DNA of 15,931 nucleotides from Treponema sp. (GTDB lineage: Bacteria > Spirochaetota > Spirochaetia > Treponematales > Breznakiellaceae). The notes below the pieces were generated by a model. The model worked only from the letters and a program-made list of their open reading frames with translations. It ran no database searches and was not told the DNA's origin. Location: assembly GCA_031255875.1 (NCBI GenBank), contig JAIRRR010000298.1:1-15931 (forward strand), written 5' to 3'. Below are positions 1-8,009 of this stretch, in pieces. Within the stretch, counting starts at the first letter, position 1; the number at the start of each line of letters is the position of its first letter. Position numbers and translations under genes: made by a program.

Positions 1-780
1 TGCGCGGAAAAGCTGGAACGGGGGGAATCCCTTGAAAGCGCGGTCGTCCCCATGCAGGTGGTCGATCTTCCGGTAAGCGCCACGGAAGACCGCGTGGTAG
101 GCACCCTGGACATGGAGCACGCGGTCAAAACCGGGGAGAAGCGTTTTGAAACCGGGATACTCGCCAGGGCGAACCGGAATATCCTCTACGTGGACGAGGT
201 GAACCTCCTGGAGGACCATGTGGTGGACGTGCTCCTCGATTCGGCCGCCATGGGGGTGAACACCGTGGAGCGGGAAGGGGTCTCGTACTCGCATCCCGCC
301 CGGTTTATCCTGGTGGGTACCATGAACCCCGAGGAAGGCGACCTGAGGCCCCAGCTTATCGACCGTTTCGGCCTGTCGGTGACCGTTGCCGGGGAACAAA
401 ACCCGGAAGACCGGATGGCGGTTATGGAGAACAGGCTCAGGTTTGAAAATGACCCCGAGGGGTTTTTCGCCGAATTCGAGGGGGAGCAGGAAAAACTGCG
501 GGGGGAAATCCTCCGGGCCAGGGAGCTTCTGGCTTCCGTTTCCTGCCCCGGGGAAATTCTGAAAAGCATAGTGAATATATGCATCAAGCTTAAAGTTGAC
601 GGGCACCGGGCCGACATAGGGATGCTGAAGACTGCCATGACCCTGGCGGCTTTCCGCGGGCGGCGGGAGGTCCGGCAGGAAGATTTAAGAGAGGCGGCGA
701 AACTGGTATTGCCGCACCGTATGCGCCGCAGGCCCTTTGAGGAAACGGGGTTTGACATAAGCGAGATTGAAGGGCTGTAG
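1..780 (+). CDS. chlI: ChlI/BchI-type AAA+ magnesium/cobalt chelatase subunit I, 5'-truncated by window edge
   Basis: The reading frame is open from base 1, so the gene begins upstream; the first internal ATG (52) lies well inside the domain and is not the start. The visible 259 residues match the ChlI/BchI family: a Val-Asp-Leu-Pro...Ala-Thr-Glu-Asp-Arg-Val segment, Walker [11 protein letters not shown] (bases about 181-210), the VEREG loop, and a sensor/arginine region reading [16 protein letters not shown]. The C-terminal helical lid ends with the [12 protein letters not shown] segment typical of this family. The Walker A loop must lie upstream; family proteins are about 340 residues, so roughly 80-90 residues are missing. 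In the family, this hexameric ATPase pairs with a D subunit and drives metal insertion by the large H/CobN subunit. There is no VWA domain here, so this is a stand-alone I subunit; a second I module is fused to D at about 8006. The gene lies 18 bases before the permease, apparently in the same operon. Confidence 0.93.
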   Translation, partial: CAEKLERGESLESAVVPMQVVDLPVSATEDRVVGTLDMEHAVKTGEKRFETGILARANRNILYVDEVNLLEDHVVDVLLDSAAMGVNTVEREGVSYSHPARFILVGTMNPEEGDLRPQLIDRFGLSVTVAGEQNPEDRMAVMENRLRFENDPEGFFAEFEGEQEKLRGEILRARELLASVSCPGEILKSIVNICIKLKVDGHRADIGMLKTAMTLAAFRGRREVRQEDLREAAKLVLPHRMRRRPFEETGFDISEIEGL

Positions 781-798
781 GGCAAGGCCGGAGGCCGG

Positions 799-1833
799 AT
801 GGAAAGCGCCGAAGCGGGCAACATAAAAAACACTATACGCCTCCTCTGTTTCGCGGCGCTGGCCACCGGGGTGCTGGCTATATTCCTCCTCAACCTGGGG
901 GTGGGCTCGGCCAGAATCGGCATCCCGGAAGCGGCCCGTATCCTGTTCGGCGGCGCTGCGGAAGCGGACAAGAATTTTATTATCATACAGAAGATACGGC
1001 TGCCCAGGGCGCTCGCGTCCCTGGCCGGGGGCGCGTCTTTGGCAATCGCGGGGCTGCTGCTGCAAACCTACTTTGCCAATCCCATCATCGAACCCTATAT
1101 ACTCGGCGTAACTTCGGGTTCCACCCTCTTTGTGGGGCTCGTGATGCTCGGGGGCGTTACCTTCGGCCAGCCGCGGGTTACCCCCATGTTCCTCTTCGGC
1201 GGCGCTTTCCTGGGGGCCATGCTGGTAATGGCGGTAATACTCTTTGCAGCGGGAAGGGTAAAAAGCATTATCACCCTGCTCATAATCGGCCTTATGGCCG
1301 GGTATGCCTGCGGCGCCGCCAACGGCATACTCAGCGCCTACGCGGAAAGAGAGCGGCTGGCCAGTTTCGCCATGTGGAATATGGGGAGCTTTTCCGGCTT
1401 TACCTGGGATCGGATAAAGCTGATGTACGGGGTGACGGTCCCCATGCTGGGGCTGTCCTTCCTCCTGGCAAAGCCGCTGAACCTCCTCAGCATGGGGGAT
1501 CAGTACGCCCTCAGTATGGGAATCAACGTCAAACTGACCCGTTACGGGATTATTGTTATTTCCAGCGTCCTTGTGGCGGCGACTACCGCCTTTGCCGGCC
1601 CGATTTCCTTTATCGGCCTCGCGGCGCCCCATATCTGCCGCATCCTGTTCCGGACTTCCAATAACAGGCTTCTGATTCCCGCAGCCGTCCTGGGGGGAAG
1701 CCTTTTAAGCGGCTTCTGCGATTTTGTGGCGCGGAACATCGTTTCCCCCATGGAGCTGCCGCTGGGCTCGGTCACCGCCCTTATCGGCGCGCCCCTGGTA
1801 GTTTTTCTACTGGTAAGGAAAGACAAGTTATGA
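799..1833 (+). CDS. FecCD/BtuC-family ABC transporter permease (probable corrinoid importer)
   Basis: This 344-residue, very hydrophobic inner-membrane protein has the length of BtuC/FecCD permeases, which form a homodimer with about ten helices per chain. The first membrane span is at about residues 12-36. The family hallmark GPISFIGLAAPH starts at residue 267, in the region that contacts the ATPase, and is followed by an Arg and the conserved final helices. The start is supported by GGAGG at 790-794, four bases before ATG. It follows chlI by 18 bases and overlaps the ATPase gene by four bases (ATGA), so it is translationally coupled. The family imports iron-siderophores, haem and cobalamin. 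The substrate cannot be read from the permease alone; corrinoid is inferred from the cbiZ and cobN neighbours, and haem is the main alternative. Confidence 0.92.
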   Translation: MESAEAGNIKNTIRLLCFAALATGVLAIFLLNLGVGSARIGIPEAARILFGGAAEADKNFIIIQKIRLPRALASLAGGASLAIAGLLLQTYFANPIIEPYILGVTSGSTLFVGLVMLGGVTFGQPRVTPMFLFGGAFLGAMLVMAVILFAAGRVKSIITLLIIGLMAGYACGAANGILSAYAERERLASFAMWNMGSFSGFTWDRIKLMYGVTVPMLGLSFLLAKPLNLLSMGDQYALSMGINVKLTRYGIIVISSVLVAATTAFAGPISFIGLAAPHICRILFRTSNNRLLIPAAVLGGSLLSGFCDFVARNIVSPMELPLGSVTALIGAPLVVFLLVRKDKL

Positions 1834-3038
1834 ATACGCTGCTGTCCGCGGAAGGCCTGGACTCGGGTTACGGCAAAGCGGCGGTTGTCAGGGGCCTGGA
1901 CCTGGACGCCCTGCGGGGGCAGACTATATGCCTTATCGGCCCGAACGGATCGGGGAAAACCACGGTCCTGAGAACCCTGGCGGGCCTTCTTGCCCCGATA
2001 AAGGGCGCGGTCTACATAGGCGGGCGGGAGATAGGCCGGATAAAGCCCGGCCAAAAGGCGAAACAGATGGCGCTGGTGCTGACGGAAAAGCTCAGCGTAA
2101 ACATGACCACGGCCAGGGAAATCGCCGCCATGGGCCGCGCTCCCCATACGGGCTTCCTGGGCCGCCTCTTGCCCGAAGACCGCCGGATCGTGGATGAGGC
2201 GCTGGAAACCGTCGGCGCCCTCGGCCTCGGGGAGAGGAATTTCGCCAGCCTGAGCGACGGGGAAAAACAAAAAGTGCTTATCGCCCGCGCACTGGCCCAG
2301 GAGCCGGAACTGGTTATCCTGGACGAGCCGACAAGCCATCTGGACCTTAGGCACAAGGTAGAACTGATACAGATACTCGGCCGCCTTGCCCGGGAACGGG
2401 GGATGACGGTAATCATGGCCCTCCACGACATTGACATAGCGGCCAAAAACTGCCAGGCGCTCCTGCTGGTAAAAAACGGGAGGGTGCTTGCCCAGGGCAA
2501 ACCGGAAGATATTATAAACGAAAATACCATCGGGGATCTCTACGATATCGAGGGCGCCTCTTTTGACGCGCTTACCGGGTCTCTGGAAGTCTGTAACGAA
2601 AAAGAGCCGGACGTATTCGCGGCGGCCGGGGCGGGCACGGGCTCGTCAGTATACCGTATCCTGGGCCGCATGGGGTACGGCGTCGCTACGGGGATACTGC
2701 AAGAAAACGATATTGACTACCGGGTGGCTTCTTCCATGCGCCTCCGGGTGATCGGTGAGAAGCCCTTTGAGCCTATAAGCGCCGCCTCCGCCGAACGCGC
2801 CCGGCGGCAGATGGAAAAGGCCAAATTTATCATTGACTGCGGTTTCCCCCTGGGGGAATTCAACCGGATAAACCGCGATCTCCTGGGGGAGGCAGTCGCC
2901 AGAGGCTTCCCGGTTATTTCGCGCAGGGGGGCGGCGGAAGCGGCCGGATTCTGGGGGGCCGCCAAAAACCTATTCCACGCGGCTTCCGCTGCGGAACTCT
3001 GCGGGCGCATCGGCGAGCTTGGCTATCCCCCGGGGTAA
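1830..3038 (+). CDS. BtuD/FepC-family ABC transporter ATPase with C-terminal extension domain
   Basis: The first ~245 residues are a standard iron/B12-class ABC ATPase: Walker A GPNGSGKT at 37-44, signature LSDGE at 141-145, Walker B LVILDEP at 161-167, D-loop SHLD at 169-172 and switch His199 in ALHD. All catalytic residues are present. Residues ~246-402 form an extra domain not needed for transport. It contains a GSSVYRILGRMGYGVATG stretch, then NDIDYRVA, then a segment EKPFEPIS, and a hydrophobic strand FIIDCGFPLGEFN. The pattern of alternating strands and helices suggests a small alpha/beta, possibly nucleotide-binding or regulatory, fold. Similar tails occur in some BtuD-like ATPases, to my recollection, but their role is not established. 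The gene starts inside the permease stop codon (ATGA overlap) and is followed by a 30-base gap before the binding protein. Confidence 0.92.
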   Translation: MNTLLSAEGLDSGYGKAAVVRGLDLDALRGQTICLIGPNGSGKTTVLRTLAGLLAPIKGAVYIGGREIGRIKPGQKAKQMALVLTEKLSVNMTTAREIAAMGRAPHTGFLGRLLPEDRRIVDEALETVGALGLGERNFASLSDGEKQKVLIARALAQEPELVILDEPTSHLDLRHKVELIQILGRLARERGMTVIMALHDIDIAAKNCQALLLVKNGRVLAQGKPEDIINENTIGDLYDIEGASFDALTGSLEVCNEKEPDVFAAAGAGTGSSVYRILGRMGYGVATGILQENDIDYRVASSMRLRVIGEKPFEPISAASAERARRQMEKAKFIIDCGFPLGEFNRINRDLLGEAVARGFPVISRRGAAEAAGFWGAAKNLFHAASAAELCGRIGELGYPPG

Positions 3039-3068
3039 CCCGGATTATACTAACAAAAGGAAACTTGC

Positions 3069-4256
3069 ATGAGGGACGCGACGAAAAGAAAAAAACTGTT
3101 TCTGCCCGGTACCGCGCTTATCGTTATTCTGTTTTTTCCGGGCTGCGGAAAAAACAGCGCGGCCCGGCCCCCTTCGGAAAACGCGGCGGCCGGAAGCGTT
3201 TCAATGCCGGAAACACGTATTAAATACGCGAAAAATTTCGCCATTGAATATCTGCCGGAAGGAGTGAAACTCCTGACGGATTCCAACGGAAACAGGCGGC
3301 TCCTGGTTCCGAGGGGAAGGGACGCGCCCGCCGGTTACGAAGGGGTCCAGGCGATACCCACGCCCGTGAGCAGGGCGCTCTACACCTCCACCCCCCAGGT
3401 CGGCTTTATAGACGCCCTGGGCAAGGCGCAGGGGGACGATTCCCTTTTTGGCAGCGTCGCCGGAGTAACGACCCCCCCCGGAGACTGGACAATCCCCTGG
3501 ATAGAGGAGGGCCTGGAGAAGGGGACAATCGAGTACATCCCCCAGGATCACCGCAGCGCCGCGAACATTGAGTCGGTAGTGTCCCTCTTCCCGGACATTG
3601 TTTTTACCGACGGCCTTACGGAATCACAGGTCCTGCTCCGGGCTATGCTGGACGAAGCGGGGATACCCTATGTAACGGTGACCAACTGGACGGAGCCGGA
3701 CAATACCGCGGGCCTGGAATGGCTCAAATTCTTCGCCGCCTTTTACAACCTTGACAGACTCGCGGACGATCTCTTTGAGGAAAAACTCGCCCGTATAGAG
3801 GATCTGGCCAAAATAACCGCCGGCATACCCGCCGCCGAACGGCCGACGGCGGTGTTCGGCATGGTGTACGACGGCATCGTTTATACCCAGGGGGGGCAGT
3901 CAACCACGGCGCAGGAACTGTACAAGGCCGGCGGCCTGTACGCGTTCCGGGATATTCCGGGGAAAGCCGGGATAAGCCTGGGGATGGAGGAATTTGTAAA
4001 CCTCGCCAAGGACGCGGACGTGCTTATATACACGTCGCTTCCCGCGTACTGCCCGGATAAGAGAGCCCTGCTTGACATCGATCCCCTGCTGGGGGAATTG
4101 AAGGCTTTCAAGGAGGACCGCGTCTTCATTCTTGACAAGGGCTACTACATGAACAGCGCCGGCGCGGACGAAAAATTCCTGGACACGGTTTTTATGCTGC
4201 ACCCTGAATTAATGGGCGGGTATACGCCCAGGAATTACCTTAGGCTCCCGGATTAG
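3069..4256 (+). CDS. Periplasmic (lipoprotein) substrate-binding protein of the importer, PF01497/BtuF-like
   Basis: The 395-residue product begins with a basic stretch (RDATKRKKLF), a hydrophobic segment and a lipobox-like FFPGC, with the acylated Cys at residue 26; this relaxed lipobox suits spirochaetes. After a short polar linker, the protein follows the class III metal-chelate binding fold. An N-lobe includes the RALYTSTPQVGFIDALG segment and the SVVSLFPDIVFTDG strand, a long connecting helix follows (about residues 215-260), and the C-lobe holds the ADVLIYTSLP strand and VFILDKGYY. It should capture the substrate and deliver it to the permease dimer. The aromatic segment DWTIPW could help stack a planar ligand, but this is inference. 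The start is preceded by AAAAGG at 3055-3060. Iron-chelate or haem binding cannot be excluded; the cbiZ context favours corrinoid. Confidence 0.88.
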   Translation: MRDATKRKKLFLPGTALIVILFFPGCGKNSAARPPSENAAAGSVSMPETRIKYAKNFAIEYLPEGVKLLTDSNGNRRLLVPRGRDAPAGYEGVQAIPTPVSRALYTSTPQVGFIDALGKAQGDDSLFGSVAGVTTPPGDWTIPWIEEGLEKGTIEYIPQDHRSAANIESVVSLFPDIVFTDGLTESQVLLRAMLDEAGIPYVTVTNWTEPDNTAGLEWLKFFAAFYNLDRLADDLFEEKLARIEDLAKITAGIPAAERPTAVFGMVYDGIVYTQGGQSTTAQELYKAGGLYAFRDIPGKAGISLGMEEFVNLAKDADVLIYTSLPAYCPDKRALLDIDPLLGELKAFKEDRVFILDKGYYMNSAGADEKFLDTVFMLHPELMGGYTPRNYLRLPD

Positions 4257-4265
4257 GGCGGCCCT

Positions 4266-7200
4266 ATGATACGCAGCGCGGCCCTGCTGTCGGGAAGCGA
4301 GCCTTTCGCCGCATTCAGGCAGGCGGAGGAAATCCTCGCCGAAAAACACAAGGGGGATTTTTCCCTGAGCCTCTGGGAAGCCGAAAGCCTGGGGGAAGGG
4401 GAATCCCTTGAAGACTGCGGGAAAGACATTGAAAAAGCGGATTTTGTTATCATCGTCCTCCACGGGACCGTGGGGGAATGCAAGGGTTTTGACCGCCTGC
4501 TCCCCCTGCTTGCGGATAAAAAACTTTTTTTCCAGTCCGGCATAGACGACGAAAACAGGGAAATGGCCGGGAAGATGAATCTCTTCCCGGATCAGGCGAA
4601 AGCCATACGCGCCTATTACCAAAACGCCGATCCGGAAAGCCTGGCGGATCTTTTCCGCTATGTCGCAGACGCGGTACTCCGCCGGGGGGCATGGAACGCC
4701 CGGCCCCCCCGGAAGCCGAAATGGGACGGCGTTTATGACAAGGGGCCGGCATCTGACGAAGCGGCATGCCTTAGGGGGGCGGAAGAAGCGGCGGCGGCGG
4801 GCAGGCCGGTCATCGGGATACTCTTCCACCGTTACAATTTTTCCCGGCGCAATACGGCTACGGTAGACGCGATGGCGGAAAAACTGCGGGACATGGGCGC
4901 CTACCCCCTCTGCGTTTATTCCCACCTGGCCCCGGATGAGGACGGGGCTTTTGGCGGGGCGGAAGACACGTTCAGGCGCTACTTTCTTAAAGACGGGAAA
5001 CCCCGGATAGGCTGCCTTATCAACCTGTGCAATTTTTCGCTGACCCTGCTCGCCCGGCCCGGCAACGGGAACGCCGGGGAACAAGACAGCCTGCTCTGCC
5101 TTTTGGGAGTCCCCGTGATCCAGGCGATGAGTTCCCCCTTCGGCCTTGAGGAATGGCAGAACGCCTCTGCCGGGATTCCCCCGCAATACTACAGTTCTTC
5201 GGTATTCCACCCTGAATTCGACGGGCAGATCATCAGCTTTTCCGTGTCCTATACCGAAAAAGGCGGGGAAGGGAAAGAGCCTGCCGCGCTGCCGATTGCC
5301 GAACGTGTCGGCAAGCTCTGCCTCCTGGCCGTAAACTGGGCAAGGCTCGCGCTGGTCCCGAATGCGGAAAAACGCGTGGCGATTATCCTCCATAATATGC
5401 CCCCCCGTAACGACAGTATAGGCTGCGCCACGGGGCTGGACACCCCCCGGTCGCTCATGAACATACTGGAAGCCCTCCGCGGGCGGGGCTACCACATGGA
5501 TTATACTTTCCGGGACGGGGAGGAAATTATATCGAAGATTACAGCCGGCCTTACCAACGACACGAGATGGAGCAGCCCGGAAAGGATGCGGGAAAAAAGC
5601 GCGGGCACGGTAAGCGCGGGCCGCTATTGCTCATGGTTCGCGGAATTCCCCTCTGCCGTACAGGAAAAACTCTCCGCCTGCTGGGGGCCGCCCCCGGGGA
5701 ATTTCCTGACCGCCGGGGACGACGTCCTTGTGCCGGGCATTCTCAACGGCAATATCTTCATCGGCCTGCAGCCGGCCAGGGGGCTTGAGGACAAGGCCGA
5801 GGAACTGACGCACTCCCCCGACATAGTCTGCCCGCACCAGTACCTCGCCTTTTACCGCTGGGTATCCCGGGTCTTTGGGGCCTGCGCGCTGATCCACGTG
5901 GGCACGCACGGCACCCTGGAATGGCTGCCGGGCAAGGAAGTGTCCCTGGGCGGATCCTGCTACCCGGACATCGCCGTTGACGCCCTGCCCAATATCTACC
6001 CTTATATTGTCAACAATCCCGGAGAGGGGACCCAGGCGAAGCGCCGCAGCTACTGCGCCCTTGCAGACCACCTGATCCCCTCCATGATCGAAGGGGGGTA
6101 CTACGACGAGCTTTCGGATCTGGACGACATGATGAAGGAGTACTTCCGCTTCAAACAAACCGATCCCCGGCGCGCGGCATCCGCGGGAAGGCGTATATGG
6201 GAATTCGCCCGGAAAAGCCATATTACCGAAGATATCGGCCTTTCCGACACGGATGCCGAAACGGACCTTGACGGCTGCGTCGGCCGTATCCACGCCTGGG
6301 CCGCCCGTATAGCCCGGACCGAGATACGGGACGGGCTTCATATTTTGGGAGAAGCCCCGCAGGGGGAAAGGCTCCGCAACCTTCTCAGGCTTGTCCTGCG
6401 GGTAAAAAACAACGCGGCCCCTTCCCTGCGGGAAGCCCTCTGCGCCGCTGCGGGACTCGATCCGGGCCGCCTTCTTGAAAACCCCGCCGAACTGATGCCC
6501 GGCGGGAAAACCTGCGCCATGATTCTGGAAGATATTGACGCTTTGGGGAAGGATATCCTGCTTAAATGGGAGGGGCGGGGCTATGCTCCGGAAGAGGCGG
6601 GGGATATTATCCGAGAAGCTTTCCCGGACTCCCGCGACAGCAGGCCCCTGCTGCAGTGCCTTGGGTTCGCAAGGGATATTAGAAGGCGGCTTCTGGAAAC
6701 CGGCAGGGAAATCGACTCGCTGGCAAATGCCCTGGAAGGGCGCATGGTTCCCACCGGCCCTTCGGGAAACCCGAGCCGGGGAGGCGCGGCGGCCCTTCCC
6801 ACCGGGAAGAATTTCTATTCCATTGATCCCGCCGCCGTACCTTCCCGAAACGCCTGGGAAACGGGGATTCTGCTGGCGGATCAGCTTCTGGCGCGCTACC
6901 GGAGGGAGGAGGGGCGTTTTCCGGAAAGCGTCGCCATCCTGGTTTACGCCACCGATACCATGCGTACTGCCGGCGACGACATCGCCGAGATACTCTGCCT
7001 CCTGGGTATGCGCCCTCGCTGGCTGGGCGGTTCCGACCGGGTAATCGGGATCGAGGCGATCCCCCTTTCGGAACTGGGGCGGCCCCGTATCGACGTTACC
7101 CTGCGGATAACCGGCCTCTTCCGGGACACCTTCCCCAACCTCATCGAGCGGATCGAGGACGCCGTTCTGCTGGCCGCCTCCCTGGAGGAGCCTCCCGGGG

Positions 7201-8009
7201 AAAATTATGTAAAAAAGCATATTGACGATGAGGCGGCGGAACTTGTCACGGGCGGGGCGGAAAAAGAAGAGGCGTTCAGGCGGGCTTCCCTGCGGGTATT
7301 TGGCGATCCCCCGGGGGTGTACGGTGCCGGGGTGGCGGAACTGGTAGGCTCGAAGAAATGGAAAACCCAGGACGAGCTTGCCGAAGCGTACATGGCCTGG
7401 GGCTGCCACGGGTACGGGAAAAAATTCCACGGGGAAAAACTCTACAGCGATTTTTCGCGCCGCCTCTCAAAAACCGATGTATCGGTAAAAAACGAGCCGG
7501 CCGTGGAAATGGATATGTTCGGCTGCGATGATTACTACAACTACTTCGGCGGCCTGGTTTCCGCAGTCTCCTCCCGCGCCGGGGGCGGAAAGGCGGCGTT
7601 CATTCCCAGCGCCGCCGACCGGGAAAGGCCCGAATTGTTTTCCCTCCGCGAGGAAACGGCCCGGATCATGCGGGCCAGGATATGCAACCCCCGGTGGATC
7701 GCCGGCCTTAAACAGCACGGCTACAAGGGCGCCCAGGACATATCCGAGATGGTAGACATCGTCTTTGGCTGGGACGCCGTCGCGTCGGTTATTGACGGCT
7801 GGATGTACGAAGCGATTGCGGGCCGTTATGTATTTGACACGGAAAACGCCGCCTGGATCAGGGAGCATAACCCCTGGGCCCTGCATAACATAAGCGAACG
7901 CCTTTTGGAAGCGGCAAGCCGGGGCATGTGGGACGCCCCGGAGAAGACGGTAGAAAAACTGCGCGCCGTTTATATGGAAACGGAAGGCTTGATAGAGGAT
8001 TTCAATTGA
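4266..8009 (+). CDS. cobN: CobN-family large chelatase subunit, canonical copy
   Basis: The 1247-residue protein is the right length for CobN/BchH/ChlH. The N-terminal region contains GILFHRYNFSRRNTATVDAM and LGVPVIQAMSS, as in CobN. The central core has CPHQYLAFYRWVSR, then HVGTHGTLEWLPGK at 544-557 with both conserved histidines (544, 548), and the NNPGEGTQAKRR segment. The C-terminal part has CDDYYNYFGGL, NPRWI, HGYKGAQDI, FGWDAVASV and NPWALHNI followed by RLLEA, all CobN signatures. The family binds the tetrapyrrole and metal, while I and D subunits supply ATP-driven motion. With chlI and the chlI-chlD fusion present, a complete three-part complex is encoded here. Cobalt insertion into a corrin precursor is the classical role. 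In an import/salvage locus, metal removal (as reported for the CobN-like haem protein HmuS) or metal exchange is also possible. The gene is 9 bases after the binding-protein gene, with only a weak ribosome site. Confidence 0.93.
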   Translation: MIRSAALLSGSEPFAAFRQAEEILAEKHKGDFSLSLWEAESLGEGESLEDCGKDIEKADFVIIVLHGTVGECKGFDRLLPLLADKKLFFQSGIDDENREMAGKMNLFPDQAKAIRAYYQNADPESLADLFRYVADAVLRRGAWNARPPRKPKWDGVYDKGPASDEAACLRGAEEAAAAGRPVIGILFHRYNFSRRNTATVDAMAEKLRDMGAYPLCVYSHLAPDEDGAFGGAEDTFRRYFLKDGKPRIGCLINLCNFSLTLLARPGNGNAGEQDSLLCLLGVPVIQAMSSPFGLEEWQNASAGIPPQYYSSSVFHPEFDGQIISFSVSYTEKGGEGKEPAALPIAERVGKLCLLAVNWARLALVPNAEKRVAIILHNMPPRNDSIGCATGLDTPRSLMNILEALRGRGYHMDYTFRDGEEIISKITAGLTNDTRWSSPERMREKSAGTVSAGRYCSWFAEFPSAVQEKLSACWGPPPGNFLTAGDDVLVPGILNGNIFIGLQPARGLEDKAEELTHSPDIVCPHQYLAFYRWVSRVFGACALIHVGTHGTLEWLPGKEVSLGGSCYPDIAVDALPNIYPYIVNNPGEGTQAKRRSYCALADHLIPSMIEGGYYDELSDLDDMMKEYFRFKQTDPRRAASAGRRIWEFARKSHITEDIGLSDTDAETDLDGCVGRIHAWAARIARTEIRDGLHILGEAPQGERLRNLLRLVLRVKNNAAPSLREALCAAAGLDPGRLLENPAELMPGGKTCAMILEDIDALGKDILLKWEGRGYAPEEAGDIIREAFPDSRDSRPLLQCLGFARDIRRRLLETGREIDSLANALEGRMVPTGPSGNPSRGGAAALPTGKNFYSIDPAAVPSRNAWETGILLADQLLARYRREEGRFPESVAILVYATDTMRTAGDDIAEILCLLGMRPRWLGGSDRVIGIEAIPLSELGRPRIDVTLRITGLFRDTFPNLIERIEDAVLLAASLEEPPGENYVKKHIDDEAAELVTGGAEKEEAFRRASLRVFGDPPGVYGAGVAELVGSKKWKTQDELAEAYMAWGCHGYGKKFHGEKLYSDFSRRLSKTDVSVKNEPAVEMDMFGCDDYYNYFGGLVSAVSSRAGGGKAAFIPSAADRERPELFSLREETARIMRARICNPRWIAGLKQHGYKGAQDISEMVDIVFGWDAVASVIDGWMYEAIAGRYVFDTENAAWIREHNPWALHNISERLLEAASRGMWDAPEKTVEKLRAVYMETEGLIEDFN

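Noticed and set aside
3039..3068. TATACT (3046-3051) as a promoter for the binding-protein gene
   Set aside because: No -35 box at a normal distance, and transcription would start only about ten bases before the ATG. The 30-base gap fits an operon junction.
4209..5495. Antisense frame of about 428 codons opposite the start of cobN
   Set aside because: No motif, and it crosses the boundary between two well-supported sense genes.
5631..7430. Long antisense open frame (about 599 codons) within cobN
   Set aside because: It lies wholly opposite a gene with clear CobN motifs; its product is rich in Gly, Pro and Arg with no family-like motif. Such open frames are expected opposite G+C-rich genes.
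7928..8005. ATG at 7928 as the chlID start
   Set aside because: It would overlap cobN by over 80 bases and add residues unlike the family; TTG 8006 has a well-spaced ribosome site and a stop-start overlap like its neighbours.
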